Source of the DNA: an uncultured Legionellaceae bacterium
GTDB lineage: Bacteria > Pseudomonadota > Gammaproteobacteria > Legionellales > Legionellaceae
DNA length: 5,050 bases
Direction: 5' to 3'
Assembly: GCA_903887975.1 (NCBI GenBank)
Contig: CAISSD010000070.1
Span: forward strand, 1 to 5,050
The notes under the pieces were generated by a model. The model did not search any database. It worked only from the letters and a program-made list of their open reading frames with translations, and had not been told where the DNA came from. Position 1 is the stretch's first letter. The number at the start of each line of letters is the position of its first letter. Both the position numbers and the translations under genes were made by a program. Shown here in pieces: positions 1 through 5,050 of the stretch.

Positions 1-275
1 GAGCCGTAAAGCTTGCCTTCATCACTGGCTTGAGCGGCAACCACCAGTGTGGTTTGGTTGATCACTTCAGCTCTTTCTTCAGCCAATTTCAAGCTCTCTT
101 GTGCTTTTTTCTCAAGATCAGCACGTCGCTTTTCAAATTGCGCAATGCTTTCTACCGTTGCAAACACAGCCTTGTTTTGAGGAATCAAAAAATTACGGCC
201 ATAACCAGGTTTTACATGAACTTGGTCCCCAAGATTTCCAAGGTTTCTTACTTTTTCTAATAAAATAACTTGCAT
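1..275 (-). CDS. rplI: 50S ribosomal protein L9, N-terminal part (cut by window edge)
   Basis: L9 binds 23S rRNA at the base of the L1 stalk and helps maintain reading-frame fidelity. The visible 91 residues begin MQVILLEKVRNLGNLGDQV and continue with VKPGYGRNFLIPQNKA, which is the compact N-terminal rRNA-binding domain (about residues 1-45). A charged stretch rich in Lys, Glu and Ala (about 46-72) follows and corresponds to the long connecting helix. The start of the C-terminal domain (DEGKLYG) lies at the window edge. L9 is normally about 150 residues, so roughly 60 are missing to the left. The start ATG at 273-275 is fixed by the family N-terminus and by an AAGGGG ribosome-binding site 8 nt upstream. 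That site overlaps the stop codon of the preceding DUF2232-like gene, so translation is probably coupled. L9 is the last gene of the ribosomal cluster seen here. Identification is near certain. Confidence 0.97.
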   Translation of the reverse strand, partial: MQVILLEKVRNLGNLGDQVHVKPGYGRNFLIPQNKAVFATVESIAQFEKRRADLEKKAQESLKLAEERAEVINQTTLVVAAQASDEGKLYG

Positions 276-283
276 TGAATCAA

Positions 284-290
284 CCCCTTA
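284..290 (-). promoter_or_regulatory. rplI ribosome-binding site overlapping upstream stop codon
   Basis: On the minus strand the sequence reads TAAGGGG. The TAA (288-290) ends the DUF2232-like gene, and AAGGGG (284-289) is a good Shine-Dalgarno sequence 8 nt before the rplI ATG. A ribosome finishing the upstream gene would terminate on the rplI initiation site, which is consistent with translational coupling. Confidence 0.75.
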
Positions 291-1223
291 CGTTGTCTTA
301 CCTGCACCAAAGGGCAGATACAATCTAAAATTAAACAAACCATCCAACAAACCCAAGATAACAAATGCAGGAATCATCACAAAAGGCTTTAGCAATAATC
401 CAACAATCATAATGCTCGTCAAAAAAGCCATATTTTTATGACATAATATATAAAAAATCAGGCTTAATCCAGTTGCCGTTAAATACAACAACAGCAAAGG
501 AAAAACATCAATCGCCATAGCGTGTTCTTTAAATGCTGCATATAATACAACAAAAAAAACCAATAACACCATTCTATCGGCCCGAAAAGACAACATTTCT
601 TGCTTAAATCCACCTGGATAAAAAAGCTCTGATTGCCATTTTCGCGCCACCAATACCGGTAAAACCGACATCAGTACCATTATCATACTTTGTGTGCCAA
701 AAAAATAATGTCCCAAAGCATCCGCATGTGTGCTCTTTACCGCGTTAAAATAAGTAAGCCATTCATGATCTTTGGGCAATGTTTGCATCATGTTTTTAAA
801 ATAAAAAAACTGTGCTTCAACAAATCCTGGGTAAAAGTTTTGCAGCACGAGCGCACCGGCCCAAATACAAACAAAAAAACCACAAGCCATCATTTGCCAA
901 CTTTGTGTTTGACGCAAAACAGCAGCAGCAAACAAACAAGGCATCAATTCTGCCAAGGCATTGAACACTGCAATGCTCCACGACATCGACGTCATCGACA
1001 TGGCAACTTGCAACAATAAAACCGGAAAAAAAACCACCAATCCCGGTTTTATGCCTTTTCGTAATGTGACCAAAGCAATCATCATCAAAGAAAAGCAAAG
1101 CGTATAAGGCATTAAAGAAAAAAGCAAAGCCAAGCCAACTGCATAACTTGGTTGTTTTAAAATCAATGCCAAGTGCCGATTGCGAAATTTAGCCCACAAC
1201 GGTATCAATTTATCGATGACCAT
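288..1223 (-). CDS. DUF2232-like multi-pass membrane protein between rpsR and rplI
   Basis: The product is a very hydrophobic protein of 311 residues with no catalytic motif that I recognise. Likely membrane segments lie near residues 28-54, 60-79, 85-103, 110-130, 172-193, 218-232, 238-261 and 265-292, giving about eight helices in the inner membrane. An amphipathic loop lies near 131-170. A FYPGGFKQEM motif near 201-210 is followed by an Arg-containing stretch, and the C-terminal LLDGLFNFR is close to the family ending I recall for DUF2232 (YybS-type) proteins. Location between the S18 and L9 genes is typical of this family in Legionella/Coxiella relatives, from memory. The ATG at 1221-1223 is preceded directly by a GTG (1224-1226), and either could start the gene. 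Both overlap the end of rpsR, by 14 or 17 bp, and no strong SD precedes them, so re-initiation from rpsR is likely. The molecular function is unknown. The family call is fairly confident; any link to ribosome biology would be inference from position only. Confidence 0.8.
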   Translation of the reverse strand: MVIDKLIPLWAKFRNRHLALILKQPSYAVGLALLFSLMPYTLCFSLMMIALVTLRKGIKPGLVVFFPVLLLQVAMSMTSMSWSIAVFNALAELMPCLFAAAVLRQTQSWQMMACGFFVCIWAGALVLQNFYPGFVEAQFFYFKNMMQTLPKDHEWLTYFNAVKSTHADALGHYFFGTQSMIMVLMSVLPVLVARKWQSELFYPGGFKQEMLSFRADRMVLLVFFVVLYAAFKEHAMAIDVFPLLLLYLTATGLSLIFYILCHKNMAFLTSIMIVGLLLKPFVMIPAFVILGLLDGLFNFRLYLPFGAGKTT

Positions 1224-1437
1224 CACAATAAGGCATCAATCCTAAAAATCGAGCTTGCTTGATGGATTTGGCCAATTGACGCTGAAACCGCGTTTGTAAA
1301 CCTGTAATACGACTTGGTACAATTTTTCCAGTTTCTGTAATGTAGTTTTTCAACAAATTAACATCTTTATAATCCAATTCTTCAGCGCCTTCTGCACCGA
1401 GATTGGCCATTTTTTTACGACGAAAATAAACAGACAT
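1210..1437 (-). CDS. rpsR: 30S ribosomal protein S18
   Basis: S18 is a small basic protein that forms a heterodimer with S6 on the platform of the 30S subunit. The 75-residue product has the family hallmarks: an N-terminal YFRRKK, then LDYKDVNLLKNYITETGKI, VPSRITG, and the basic C-terminal segment FQRQLAKSIKQARFLGLMPY. Length matches the usual 75 residues. The start ATG at 1435-1437 is supported by a perfect AAGGAG site 7 nt upstream, which overlaps the rpsF stop. The gene follows rpsF after only 11 bp, with no priB between them (enteric bacteria carry priB there). Its last codons overlap the start of the DUF2232-like gene. Identification is near certain. Confidence 0.98.
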   Translation of the reverse strand: MSVYFRRKKMANLGAEGAEELDYKDVNLLKNYITETGKIVPSRITGLQTRFQRQLAKSIKQARFLGLMPYCDGHR

Positions 1438-1444
1438 TTGAGGG

Positions 1445-1451
1445 CTCCTTA
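1445..1451 (-). promoter_or_regulatory. rpsR ribosome-binding site overlapping rpsF stop codon
   Basis: The minus strand reads TAAGGAG. TAA (1449-1451) is the rpsF stop and AAGGAG (1445-1450) is a consensus Shine-Dalgarno sequence 7 nt before the rpsR ATG. This arrangement would keep S6 and S18, which assemble as a 1:1 dimer, translated together. Confidence 0.8.
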
Positions 1452-1790
1452 AGCTGCAACACGAGGTTCTTTTTCTTTCTTCATCATCACCGATTCAGCA
1501 GTGATGGCCACTTTGCGATTAAGAACCAAATAACGTAAAATTGCGTCATTAAATTTAAACGCTGTTTTAAGTTCATCAAGTGCGACTTGGTTGCATTCGA
1601 TGTTCAATAAAATATAGTGCGCTTTGTGAAGATCTTGAATGGGATAAGCCAACTGACGCCGACCCCAATCTTCTCTACGATGAATCACGCCCTCATGTTT
1701 TTTGATGATGCTTTCATAACGCTCGATCATTCCCGGTACTTGTTCACTTTGATCAGGATGCGCGAGAAAAACAATTTCATAATGTCGCAT
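1449..1790 (-). CDS. rpsF: 30S ribosomal protein S6
   Basis: S6 pairs with S18 and binds the central domain of 16S rRNA. The 113-residue protein starts MRHYEIVFLAHPDQSEQVP and shows the ferredoxin-like S6 pattern: the first strand (2-9), a helix containing MIERYESIIKKHEG, the strand VIHRREDWGRRQLAYPI, a HKAHYILLNIE strand, and the final helix/strand LKTAFKFNDAILRYLVLNRK. It ends in EKEPRVAA. It therefore lacks the acidic Glu-Glu end of E. coli S6 that RimK extends with glutamates, so this modification is unlikely here. The start ATG at 1788-1790 has an AAAAGGA site upstream. The gene is preceded by a candidate promoter (1862-1890) and a leader hairpin (1811-1843), and is followed at once by rpsR. 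Identification is near certain. Confidence 0.97.
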   Translation of the reverse strand: MRHYEIVFLAHPDQSEQVPGMIERYESIIKKHEGVIHRREDWGRRQLAYPIQDLHKAHYILLNIECNQVALDELKTAFKFNDAILRYLVLNRKVAITAESVMMKKEKEPRVAA

Positions 1791-1810
1791 GGTATTTCCT
1801 TTTGGTTAAA

Positions 1811-1843
1811 GCCTTCGATTGTCGAATAAACAATACGTAAGGC
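1811..1843 (-). promoter_or_regulatory. Leader hairpin upstream of rpsF (candidate autoregulatory element)
   Basis: In the minus-strand transcript this 33-nt segment folds as GCCTT-(A)-CG-(T)-ATTGT, a 7-nt loop TTATTCG, then ACAAT-CG-AAGGC. That is 12 base pairs interrupted by two single-nucleotide bulges on the 5' side. It ends about 20 nt before the rpsF start and lies within the leader expected from the candidate promoter at 1862-1890. No run of T follows it, so it is not a convincing terminator. Many bacteria regulate rpsF-rpsR through an S6:S18-binding leader RNA that displays a CCG bulge. I see no CCG in this leader, so either the regulation is divergent or the hairpin has another role. 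The fold was worked out by eye. Confidence 0.5.
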
Positions 1844-1848
1844 AAGGT

Positions 1849-2793
1849 TTAAAACCTCGGCATTATATCTTGATTGATGTCGTGATGCAATGGGCATAAT
1901 AAACCCTCACGACGAATCACATAAATTGCATAGCTAAAATAACTCAAAAACAAACCACTTAAAATCAAACTTGAATACGGAATATCTAGATTCAAGCTCA
2001 AAGCCACAAAACCCAATGTCCACATCGGCGTTGAAGCCACCACACATACTCTTAAGGTTTTTAAGTAAGACAGTTTGAATTTAAAAAACATGCGCGAAAA
2101 AAATTGCGCCATGATTGCAATACCCATCAAGATGACCAATGCAGTTTGTGCGGATGTCATGATGATGGTGATGTACAACGACGGCAACACACTGTATTTC
2201 AATAGTTTAATGGCTTTGGACTCAACCCAATCAGAGCCTTTAAAACGTCCATTTTGAATGTTCTCTAAAGATAATGAAAAATTTTGATGCGGGTATAGTG
2301 ATGTTAGCCATTCATTGGTTTTTTGATTAAATCCATGAAACTCAGCAGGTTTTATGGTTAGCATATGAGGCGTGATTAAAATCATCAAACGCGGATATTT
2401 GAAAATATAATCCTCAAAATTGCCTTGTGAGGCCATGATACTCACAACATCACCTTGTTTGTTTTTAAACAAATGCGGTGAATTTTTAGGGATAACAATC
2501 GAGCCATTTTGAACATCAAAAAGCGGCAATACGGCAAAGGGTTCAAGTAATTGGTGGTTGATGTAATGATTAAAATCGAGTACGGTTCTGATTGAAAAAG
2601 GTGTTGCAACGAAGAGCATGACCAAGAAGAGATACATAAATCCAAAGCCACGCCAATAACGCGCAACGGCCACATATAGAGATGCGGCATAAAATGATTG
2701 AAAAAATAACAGCATATTTTTGCGCATAAATTCATCCGAATCAATTGACGTTGCGTTTTTTTTTGTTAAAATACCGGCCACACAACACATCAT
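1849..2793 (-). CDS. DUF1189-like membrane protein
   Basis: The protein has up to 314 residues. It has one membrane segment near the N-terminus (about 52-70), a large soluble middle domain (about 71-197), and three membrane segments near the C-terminus (about 200-232, 247-268 and 271-292). The opening FFQSFYAASLYVAVARYWRG, followed by YLFLVMLFVATPFS, and the LPLFDVQNGSIVIP segment of the middle domain match the DUF1189 family as I recall it. Its function is unknown. The start is uncertain. The outer ATG pair (2791-2793 and 2788-2790) has an AAAGG site close upstream, with 5 nt spacing to the second ATG, and a possible extended -10 (TGGTATTAA) further upstream. The similarity to the family begins only at residue 23, an ATG at 2725-2727, and the 22 extra residues overlap the promoter of the divergent gene. 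I give the outer limit. The stop lies 58 bp before rpsF, so read-through into the ribosomal genes is possible. Confidence 0.75.
   Translation of the reverse strand: MMCCVAGILTKKNATSIDSDEFMRKNMLLFFQSFYAASLYVAVARYWRGFGFMYLFLVMLFVATPFSIRTVLDFNHYINHQLLEPFAVLPLFDVQNGSIVIPKNSPHLFKNKQGDVVSIMASQGNFEDYIFKYPRLMILITPHMLTIKPAEFHGFNQKTNEWLTSLYPHQNFSLSLENIQNGRFKGSDWVESKAIKLLKYSVLPSLYITIIMTSAQTALVILMGIAIMAQFFSRMFFKFKLSYLKTLRVCVVASTPMWTLGFVALSLNLDIPYSSLILSGLFLSYFSYAIYVIRREGLLCPLHHDINQDIMPRF
1862..1890 (-). promoter_or_regulatory. Candidate sigma-70 promoter for the rpsF-rpsR cluster
   Basis: On the minus strand there is TTGCAT (1885-1890), a 17-bp spacer and a perfect TATAAT (1862-1867). It lies inside the last codons of the DUF1189-like gene. 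The predicted start of transcription is near 1855, giving a leader of about 65 nt before rpsF that contains the hairpin at 1811-1843. The segment between the -10 and the predicted start reads GCCGAG, unusually GC-rich for this AT-rich DNA. Such a discriminator is typical of promoters for ribosomal components under ppGpp (stringent) control. Promoter sequence is seen; the stringent response is inferred. Confidence 0.65.
2745..2772 (+). promoter_or_regulatory. Candidate sigma-70 promoter for the U-box gene
   Basis: The plus strand has TTGACG (2745-2750), a 16-bp spacer and TAAAAT (2767-2772); each box differs from consensus at one position. The spacer contains nine consecutive T. Transcription would begin near 2779, leaving about 47 nt before the first ATG of the U-box gene. 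The promoter falls inside the 5' part of the longest DUF1189-like reading frame, so the two 5' ends would overlap if that gene starts at its outer ATG. Confidence 0.6.
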
Positions 2794-2825
2794 AACCTTT
2801 TTTTCAACATTAATACCACCCTGAG

Positions 2826-3470
2826 ATGTATTGCATGCCCAATATTGCGTCCAAAGAATTTATATGCCCTGAGGGTATTTTATCTGTCATCAGAAAAATC
2901 ACCGTTTATAGTCAAAAAAACGGTTTTACCCTAAAAATAGCTTGTTTTGACGAACACAAACATGCACTTTTAACGACATTAAAAAAAACAAACATGATAA
3001 AGCAATGGTGCACCAAATCATCCATTATCCTTGAGCCACTCAGCATACAACATACATTTGAGATTTTGAAAAATGACGCTTTGATTCATCCAACATTCGT
3101 TGATCTCATGACACACCAAATGACTGATGATATTATTGCGTGCATGGACACCAATGAAGAAAAGCTTAAAAACATTTATTTTTCTGAGGACGAGTTATCC
3201 GATGAAGAAAAAGAATCCTACAAAAGCTATTGTTGTGCCATTGGCTACAACATAATGACCGAGCCTTATTATGATCCAAGAGATCCTCGGTTTCAATTTG
3301 AAGGTACCGCCATAAAAAAATGGTTATCCATCAATCCAATGCATCCCTTTACCACAAAACCTTTAACAATTGATATGCTACAGTTTAATGCCGAATTAAT
3401 GAAGAACATCAATCAATTTGTTGAAGAGCAATTGCTTGAATTTTATCAGCGCTCAAGTTTTAAAATTTAG
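2826..3470 (+). CDS. U-box domain protein, candidate secreted E3 ubiquitin ligase
   Basis: The 214-residue protein is soluble with no signal peptide. Residues 1-110 form a mixed region that I do not recognise. An acidic linker (about 118-131, SEDELSDEEKE) leads into a C-terminal U-box at about 136-205. The U-box lines up with that of human CHIP from memory: CCAIGYNIMTEP against CGKISFELMREP, then FEGTAIKKWL, then HPFTTKPLTIDML and FNAELMKNI. I139, Y141 and P174 occupy the positions of the CHIP residues that contact the E2 enzyme. U-box proteins transfer ubiquitin from E2 to a substrate in eukaryotes. Bacterial ones, such as Legionella LubX, are secreted effectors. The last residues carry Glu200, Glu201 and Glu205 and a Phe at the third position from the end, which fits a Dot/Icm-type C-terminal signal, but weakly. 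ATGs at 2826 and 2835 are both possible starts, with only a poor SD. The gene is alone on its strand with its own promoter. It appears AT-rich next to etfA. The U-box call is solid; the effector role and its substrate are inferred. Confidence 0.85.
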   Translation: MYCMPNIASKEFICPEGILSVIRKITVYSQKNGFTLKIACFDEHKHALLTTLKKTNMIKQWCTKSSIILEPLSIQHTFEILKNDALIHPTFVDLMTHQMTDDIIACMDTNEEKLKNIYFSEDELSDEEKESYKSYCCAIGYNIMTEPYYDPRDPRFQFEGTAIKKWLSINPMHPFTTKPLTIDMLQFNAELMKNINQFVEEQLLEFYQRSSFKI

Positions 3471-4402
3471 TTCTCCAATGCTTGAATCATCTCAGGAATG
3501 ATTTCAAATAAATCCCCCACCAATCCATAAGTGGCAATGTTAAAAATCGGCGCTTGTTCGTCTTTATTAATGGCAACAATAATTTTAGAGTCTTTCATCC
3601 CCGCAACATGTTGAATGGCACCAGAAATTCCAATGGCAAAATACAAAAGTGGCGCTACAATTTTACCCGTTTGTCCCACTTGGTGCTCATTGGAAATAAA
3701 TCCCGCATCCACTGCTGCACGTGTTGCACCAACGGCGGCATTAAGCTTATCTGCCAAAGCTTCAATCAATTTAAACTGCTCCGCACTTTGTAAACCCCGA
3801 CCTCCTGAGACAATTTTTTTTGCATGCAGCAATGTTGGTCGTCCAGATACTGAGCTTTTATATCCCAACACATTGATTTTTACTTGAGGAACATCCACCA
3901 AAACGGATTCAATAACACAAGGCATTGATGCATCCGCTGCCGCTTCAAATGCAGTGGTTCGAATGGTTAAAACCTTTTTTTCATCCAATACACGAACCGT
4001 TTGTATGGCATTACCAGCATAGACAGGATGTTCAAAAGTATCCGCATTCACAACACGAATGACATCAGAAACTTGCATCACATCCAAATTTGCGGCCACT
4101 CGCGGCCATATGCCTTTTCCAAAAGTACTGGCTGCGGCTAAAAAATACGTGTGGTCGGATGCCAATTGAACCACCACGGCAGCAATGTTCTCAGCCAACA
4201 ATGGGTTTAAGTTTGGTGAATCAACACAAACAACGCGAGTTACTCCTTGCACCAAAGCCGCTTGTTCAGCAATGTTTTGAACATCTTGCCCCACCACAAG
4301 GGCTGTGACGTCGTTGGATAATATATTGGCGGCCATCACCAGATGCCGCATGTTCTCGCGCATCTCGTGCTTTTCATGTTCAACCAAAATCAATACACGC
4401 AT
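3467..4402 (-). CDS. etfA: Electron transfer flavoprotein, alpha subunit
   Basis: EtfA holds FAD and, with EtfB, carries electrons from acyl-CoA dehydrogenases and related flavoenzymes to ETF:ubiquinone oxidoreductase in the membrane. The 311-residue length is normal. The N-terminal nucleotide-binding-like domain (1-185) begins MRVLILVEHE and includes the TFGKGIWPRVAANLD segment (93-107). The C-terminal FAD domain (about 190-311) contains KIVSGGRGL (196-204), GATRAAVDAG (225-234), QVGQTGKIVAP (241-251), GISGAIQHVAGM (258-269) and IVAINKDEQAPIF (275-287), then YGLVGDLFEIIPEM. Arg228 corresponds to the conserved flavin-contacting Arg. The neighbouring position is Thr227 where Ser is usual, a conservative change. 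The start ATG at 4400-4402 has AAGGGG 5 nt upstream, directly after the etfB stop. The stop codon overlaps that of the convergent U-box gene, leaving no room for a terminator. Confidence 0.98.
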   Translation of the reverse strand: MRVLILVEHEKHEMRENMRHLVMAANILSNDVTALVVGQDVQNIAEQAALVQGVTRVVCVDSPNLNPLLAENIAAVVVQLASDHTYFLAAASTFGKGIWPRVAANLDVMQVSDVIRVVNADTFEHPVYAGNAIQTVRVLDEKKVLTIRTTAFEAAADASMPCVIESVLVDVPQVKINVLGYKSSVSGRPTLLHAKKIVSGGRGLQSAEQFKLIEALADKLNAAVGATRAAVDAGFISNEHQVGQTGKIVAPLLYFAIGISGAIQHVAGMKDSKIIVAINKDEQAPIFNIATYGLVGDLFEIIPEMIQALEN

Positions 4403-4407
4403 AAACG

Positions 4408-4416
4408 CCCCTTTTA
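4408..4416 (-). promoter_or_regulatory. etfA ribosome-binding site abutting etfB stop codon
   Basis: The minus strand reads TAAAAGGGG: the etfB stop TAA (4414-4416) is followed immediately by AAGGGG (4408-4413), 5 nt before the etfA ATG. This suggests coupled translation of the two subunits, which function as a 1:1 heterodimer. Confidence 0.75.
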
Positions 4417-5050
4417 AATCAACTGGTCTTGTTTTAATTGCTGCACCAAAGCAGATACAGAATCCAACCGAACACCAACCGATCGAGGAAGTGGTGGTTG
4501 TACTGACAAAATTTCCAAATGATTTTTAAGGGAAAGTCCCAACGATGCCAATTCAATAACCTCCAATGGTTTGTTTTTGGCTTGCATGATGTTGGGTAAA
4601 CTGGCATAGCGTGGCTTGTTAAGCCTTAAATCCACACTAACAACGGCGGGCAATTCCAGTGATAAAAATTCCAATCCATGATCCACCTCTCGTGTGACTT
4701 TAAGTGTTTCATCGACATACTCAAGCTTCGATGCAAACGTTGCCTGCGGCCAATTGAGTAAAGCTGCCAGCATTTGTGGTGTTTGGTTGTTGTCATCGTC
4801 AATAGACTGCTTGCCCATTAAAATCAATTTTGGTGGGTTTTTTAGTACCAATGAATGTATTATTTTGGCAACATTAAGGCTGCATTGCTTGATGTCGGTG
4901 CGAATCAAAATGGCTCTATCCGCACCTTTTGCCAGAGTTTGTCTTAGGGTTTCGGTACAAGAATCATCGCCAATACTGATGACCACCACTTCATCACATT
5001 GATGATGCTCACGAAATTGAACCGCTTGCTCGAGCGCCACATCATCAAAA
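4414..5050 (-). CDS. etfB: Electron transfer flavoprotein, beta subunit (N-terminus cut by window edge)
   Basis: EtfB forms the second half of the ETF heterodimer and binds a structural AMP. The visible 211 residues start at FDDVALEQAVQFRE, matching the family's NPFDE-IA-EEA region, so about 38 residues lie beyond the right edge. Family signatures follow in order: VVVISIGDDSCTETLRQTLAKGADRAI, then LILMGKQSIDDDNNQTPQML (the signature loop of the AMP-binding side), LLNWPQATFASKLE, EVDHGLE, and LPAVVSVDLRLNKPRYASLPNIMQAK, which contains the recognition-loop region that docks on dehydrogenases. The usual EVDGG here reads EVDHG. The GTG at 5038-5040 is an internal valine codon, since homology continues upstream through FDD. 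The C-terminal segment ends LKQDQLI. It is the first gene of an etfB-etfA operon whose promoter lies outside the window. Confidence 0.97.
   Translation of the reverse strand, partial: FDDVALEQAVQFREHHQCDEVVVISIGDDSCTETLRQTLAKGADRAILIRTDIKQCSLNVAKIIHSLVLKNPPKLILMGKQSIDDDNNQTPQMLAALLNWPQATFASKLEYVDETLKVTREVDHGLEFLSLELPAVVSVDLRLNKPRYASLPNIMQAKNKPLEVIELASLGLSLKNHLEILSVQPPLPRSVGVRLDSVSALVQQLKQDQLI

Noticed and set aside
30..260. Plus-strand open frame opposite rplI
   Set aside because: It is antisense to a clear L9 coding sequence and has no recognisable protein features.
690..1098. Open frames on both strands inside the DUF2232-like gene
   Set aside because: Their translations are low-complexity, His/Cys/Lys-rich strings with no domain pattern, and they lie wholly within a well-supported membrane-protein gene.
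1791..1848. Intrinsic terminator between the DUF1189-like gene and rpsF
   Set aside because: The hairpin is present but is followed by CTTTAACC, not a T-run, so termination there is not supported.
1845..1857. Perfect palindrome AGGTTT-A-AAACCT as a terminator or operator
   Set aside because: The stem is only 6 bp with a one-base centre, no T-run follows on either strand, and it includes a stop codon. It may affect the start of the rpsF transcript but cannot be called as a site.
2756..2764. Run of nine T as an intrinsic terminator tail
   Set aside because: No stable hairpin precedes it on the plus strand, and it sits in the spacer of a good promoter.
3554..4529. Plus-strand open frames opposite etfA and the etfB end
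   Set aside because: They are shadows of strongly conserved etf sequence; none has a good SD or family similarity.
5038..5040. GTG as the start of etfB
   Set aside because: Homology to EtfB continues upstream in frame (FDD before the Val), and a start here would remove about 40 conserved N-terminal residues.
1..5050. Mobile elements, CRISPR arrays, tRNA or rRNA genes
   Set aside because: No direct repeat arrays, transposase-like frames, terminal inverted repeats or tRNA-like cloverleaf segments were seen; nearly all the window is protein-coding.

Overview
The window looks like an AT-rich chromosomal segment from a gammaproteobacterium, probably a host-associated member of the Legionella/Coxiella group. 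This is an inference. The ribosomal proteins are gammaproteobacterial in style, a DUF2232-type membrane protein sits between rpsR and rplI, and there is a lone gene for a eukaryote-like U-box protein of the kind found among secreted effectors of that group. No phage, IS element, tRNA, rRNA or CRISPR array is visible.

Layout from left to right. Positions 1-2793 are a minus-strand cluster, read right to left. It begins with a DUF1189-like membrane protein (1849-2793), followed by rpsF (S6), rpsR (S18), a DUF2232-like membrane protein and rplI (L9, cut by the left window edge). A TTGCAT-17-TATAAT promoter inside the 3' end of the DUF1189-like gene, plus a 12-bp leader hairpin just before rpsF, suggest that the ribosomal genes have their own transcription start. 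Within this cluster, SD sequences overlap upstream stop codons and the DUF2232-like gene overlaps rpsR, which points to translational coupling. Positions 2826-3470 hold a single plus-strand gene with its own TTGACG-16-TAAAAT promoter. Its product has an unrecognised N-terminal domain and a C-terminal U-box (E3 ubiquitin ligase fold). Positions 3467-5050 are the minus-strand etfB-etfA pair for electron transfer flavoprotein; etfB is cut by the right edge.

The genes fall into three functional blocks: 30S/50S ribosome assembly with two embedded membrane proteins of unknown function, housekeeping electron transfer from acyl-CoA dehydrogenases to the quinone pool, and between them one probable accessory gene for manipulating host ubiquitin signalling. 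The U-box gene is the most interesting item. It sits convergently against etfA with overlapping stop codons and divergently from the DUF1189-like gene.
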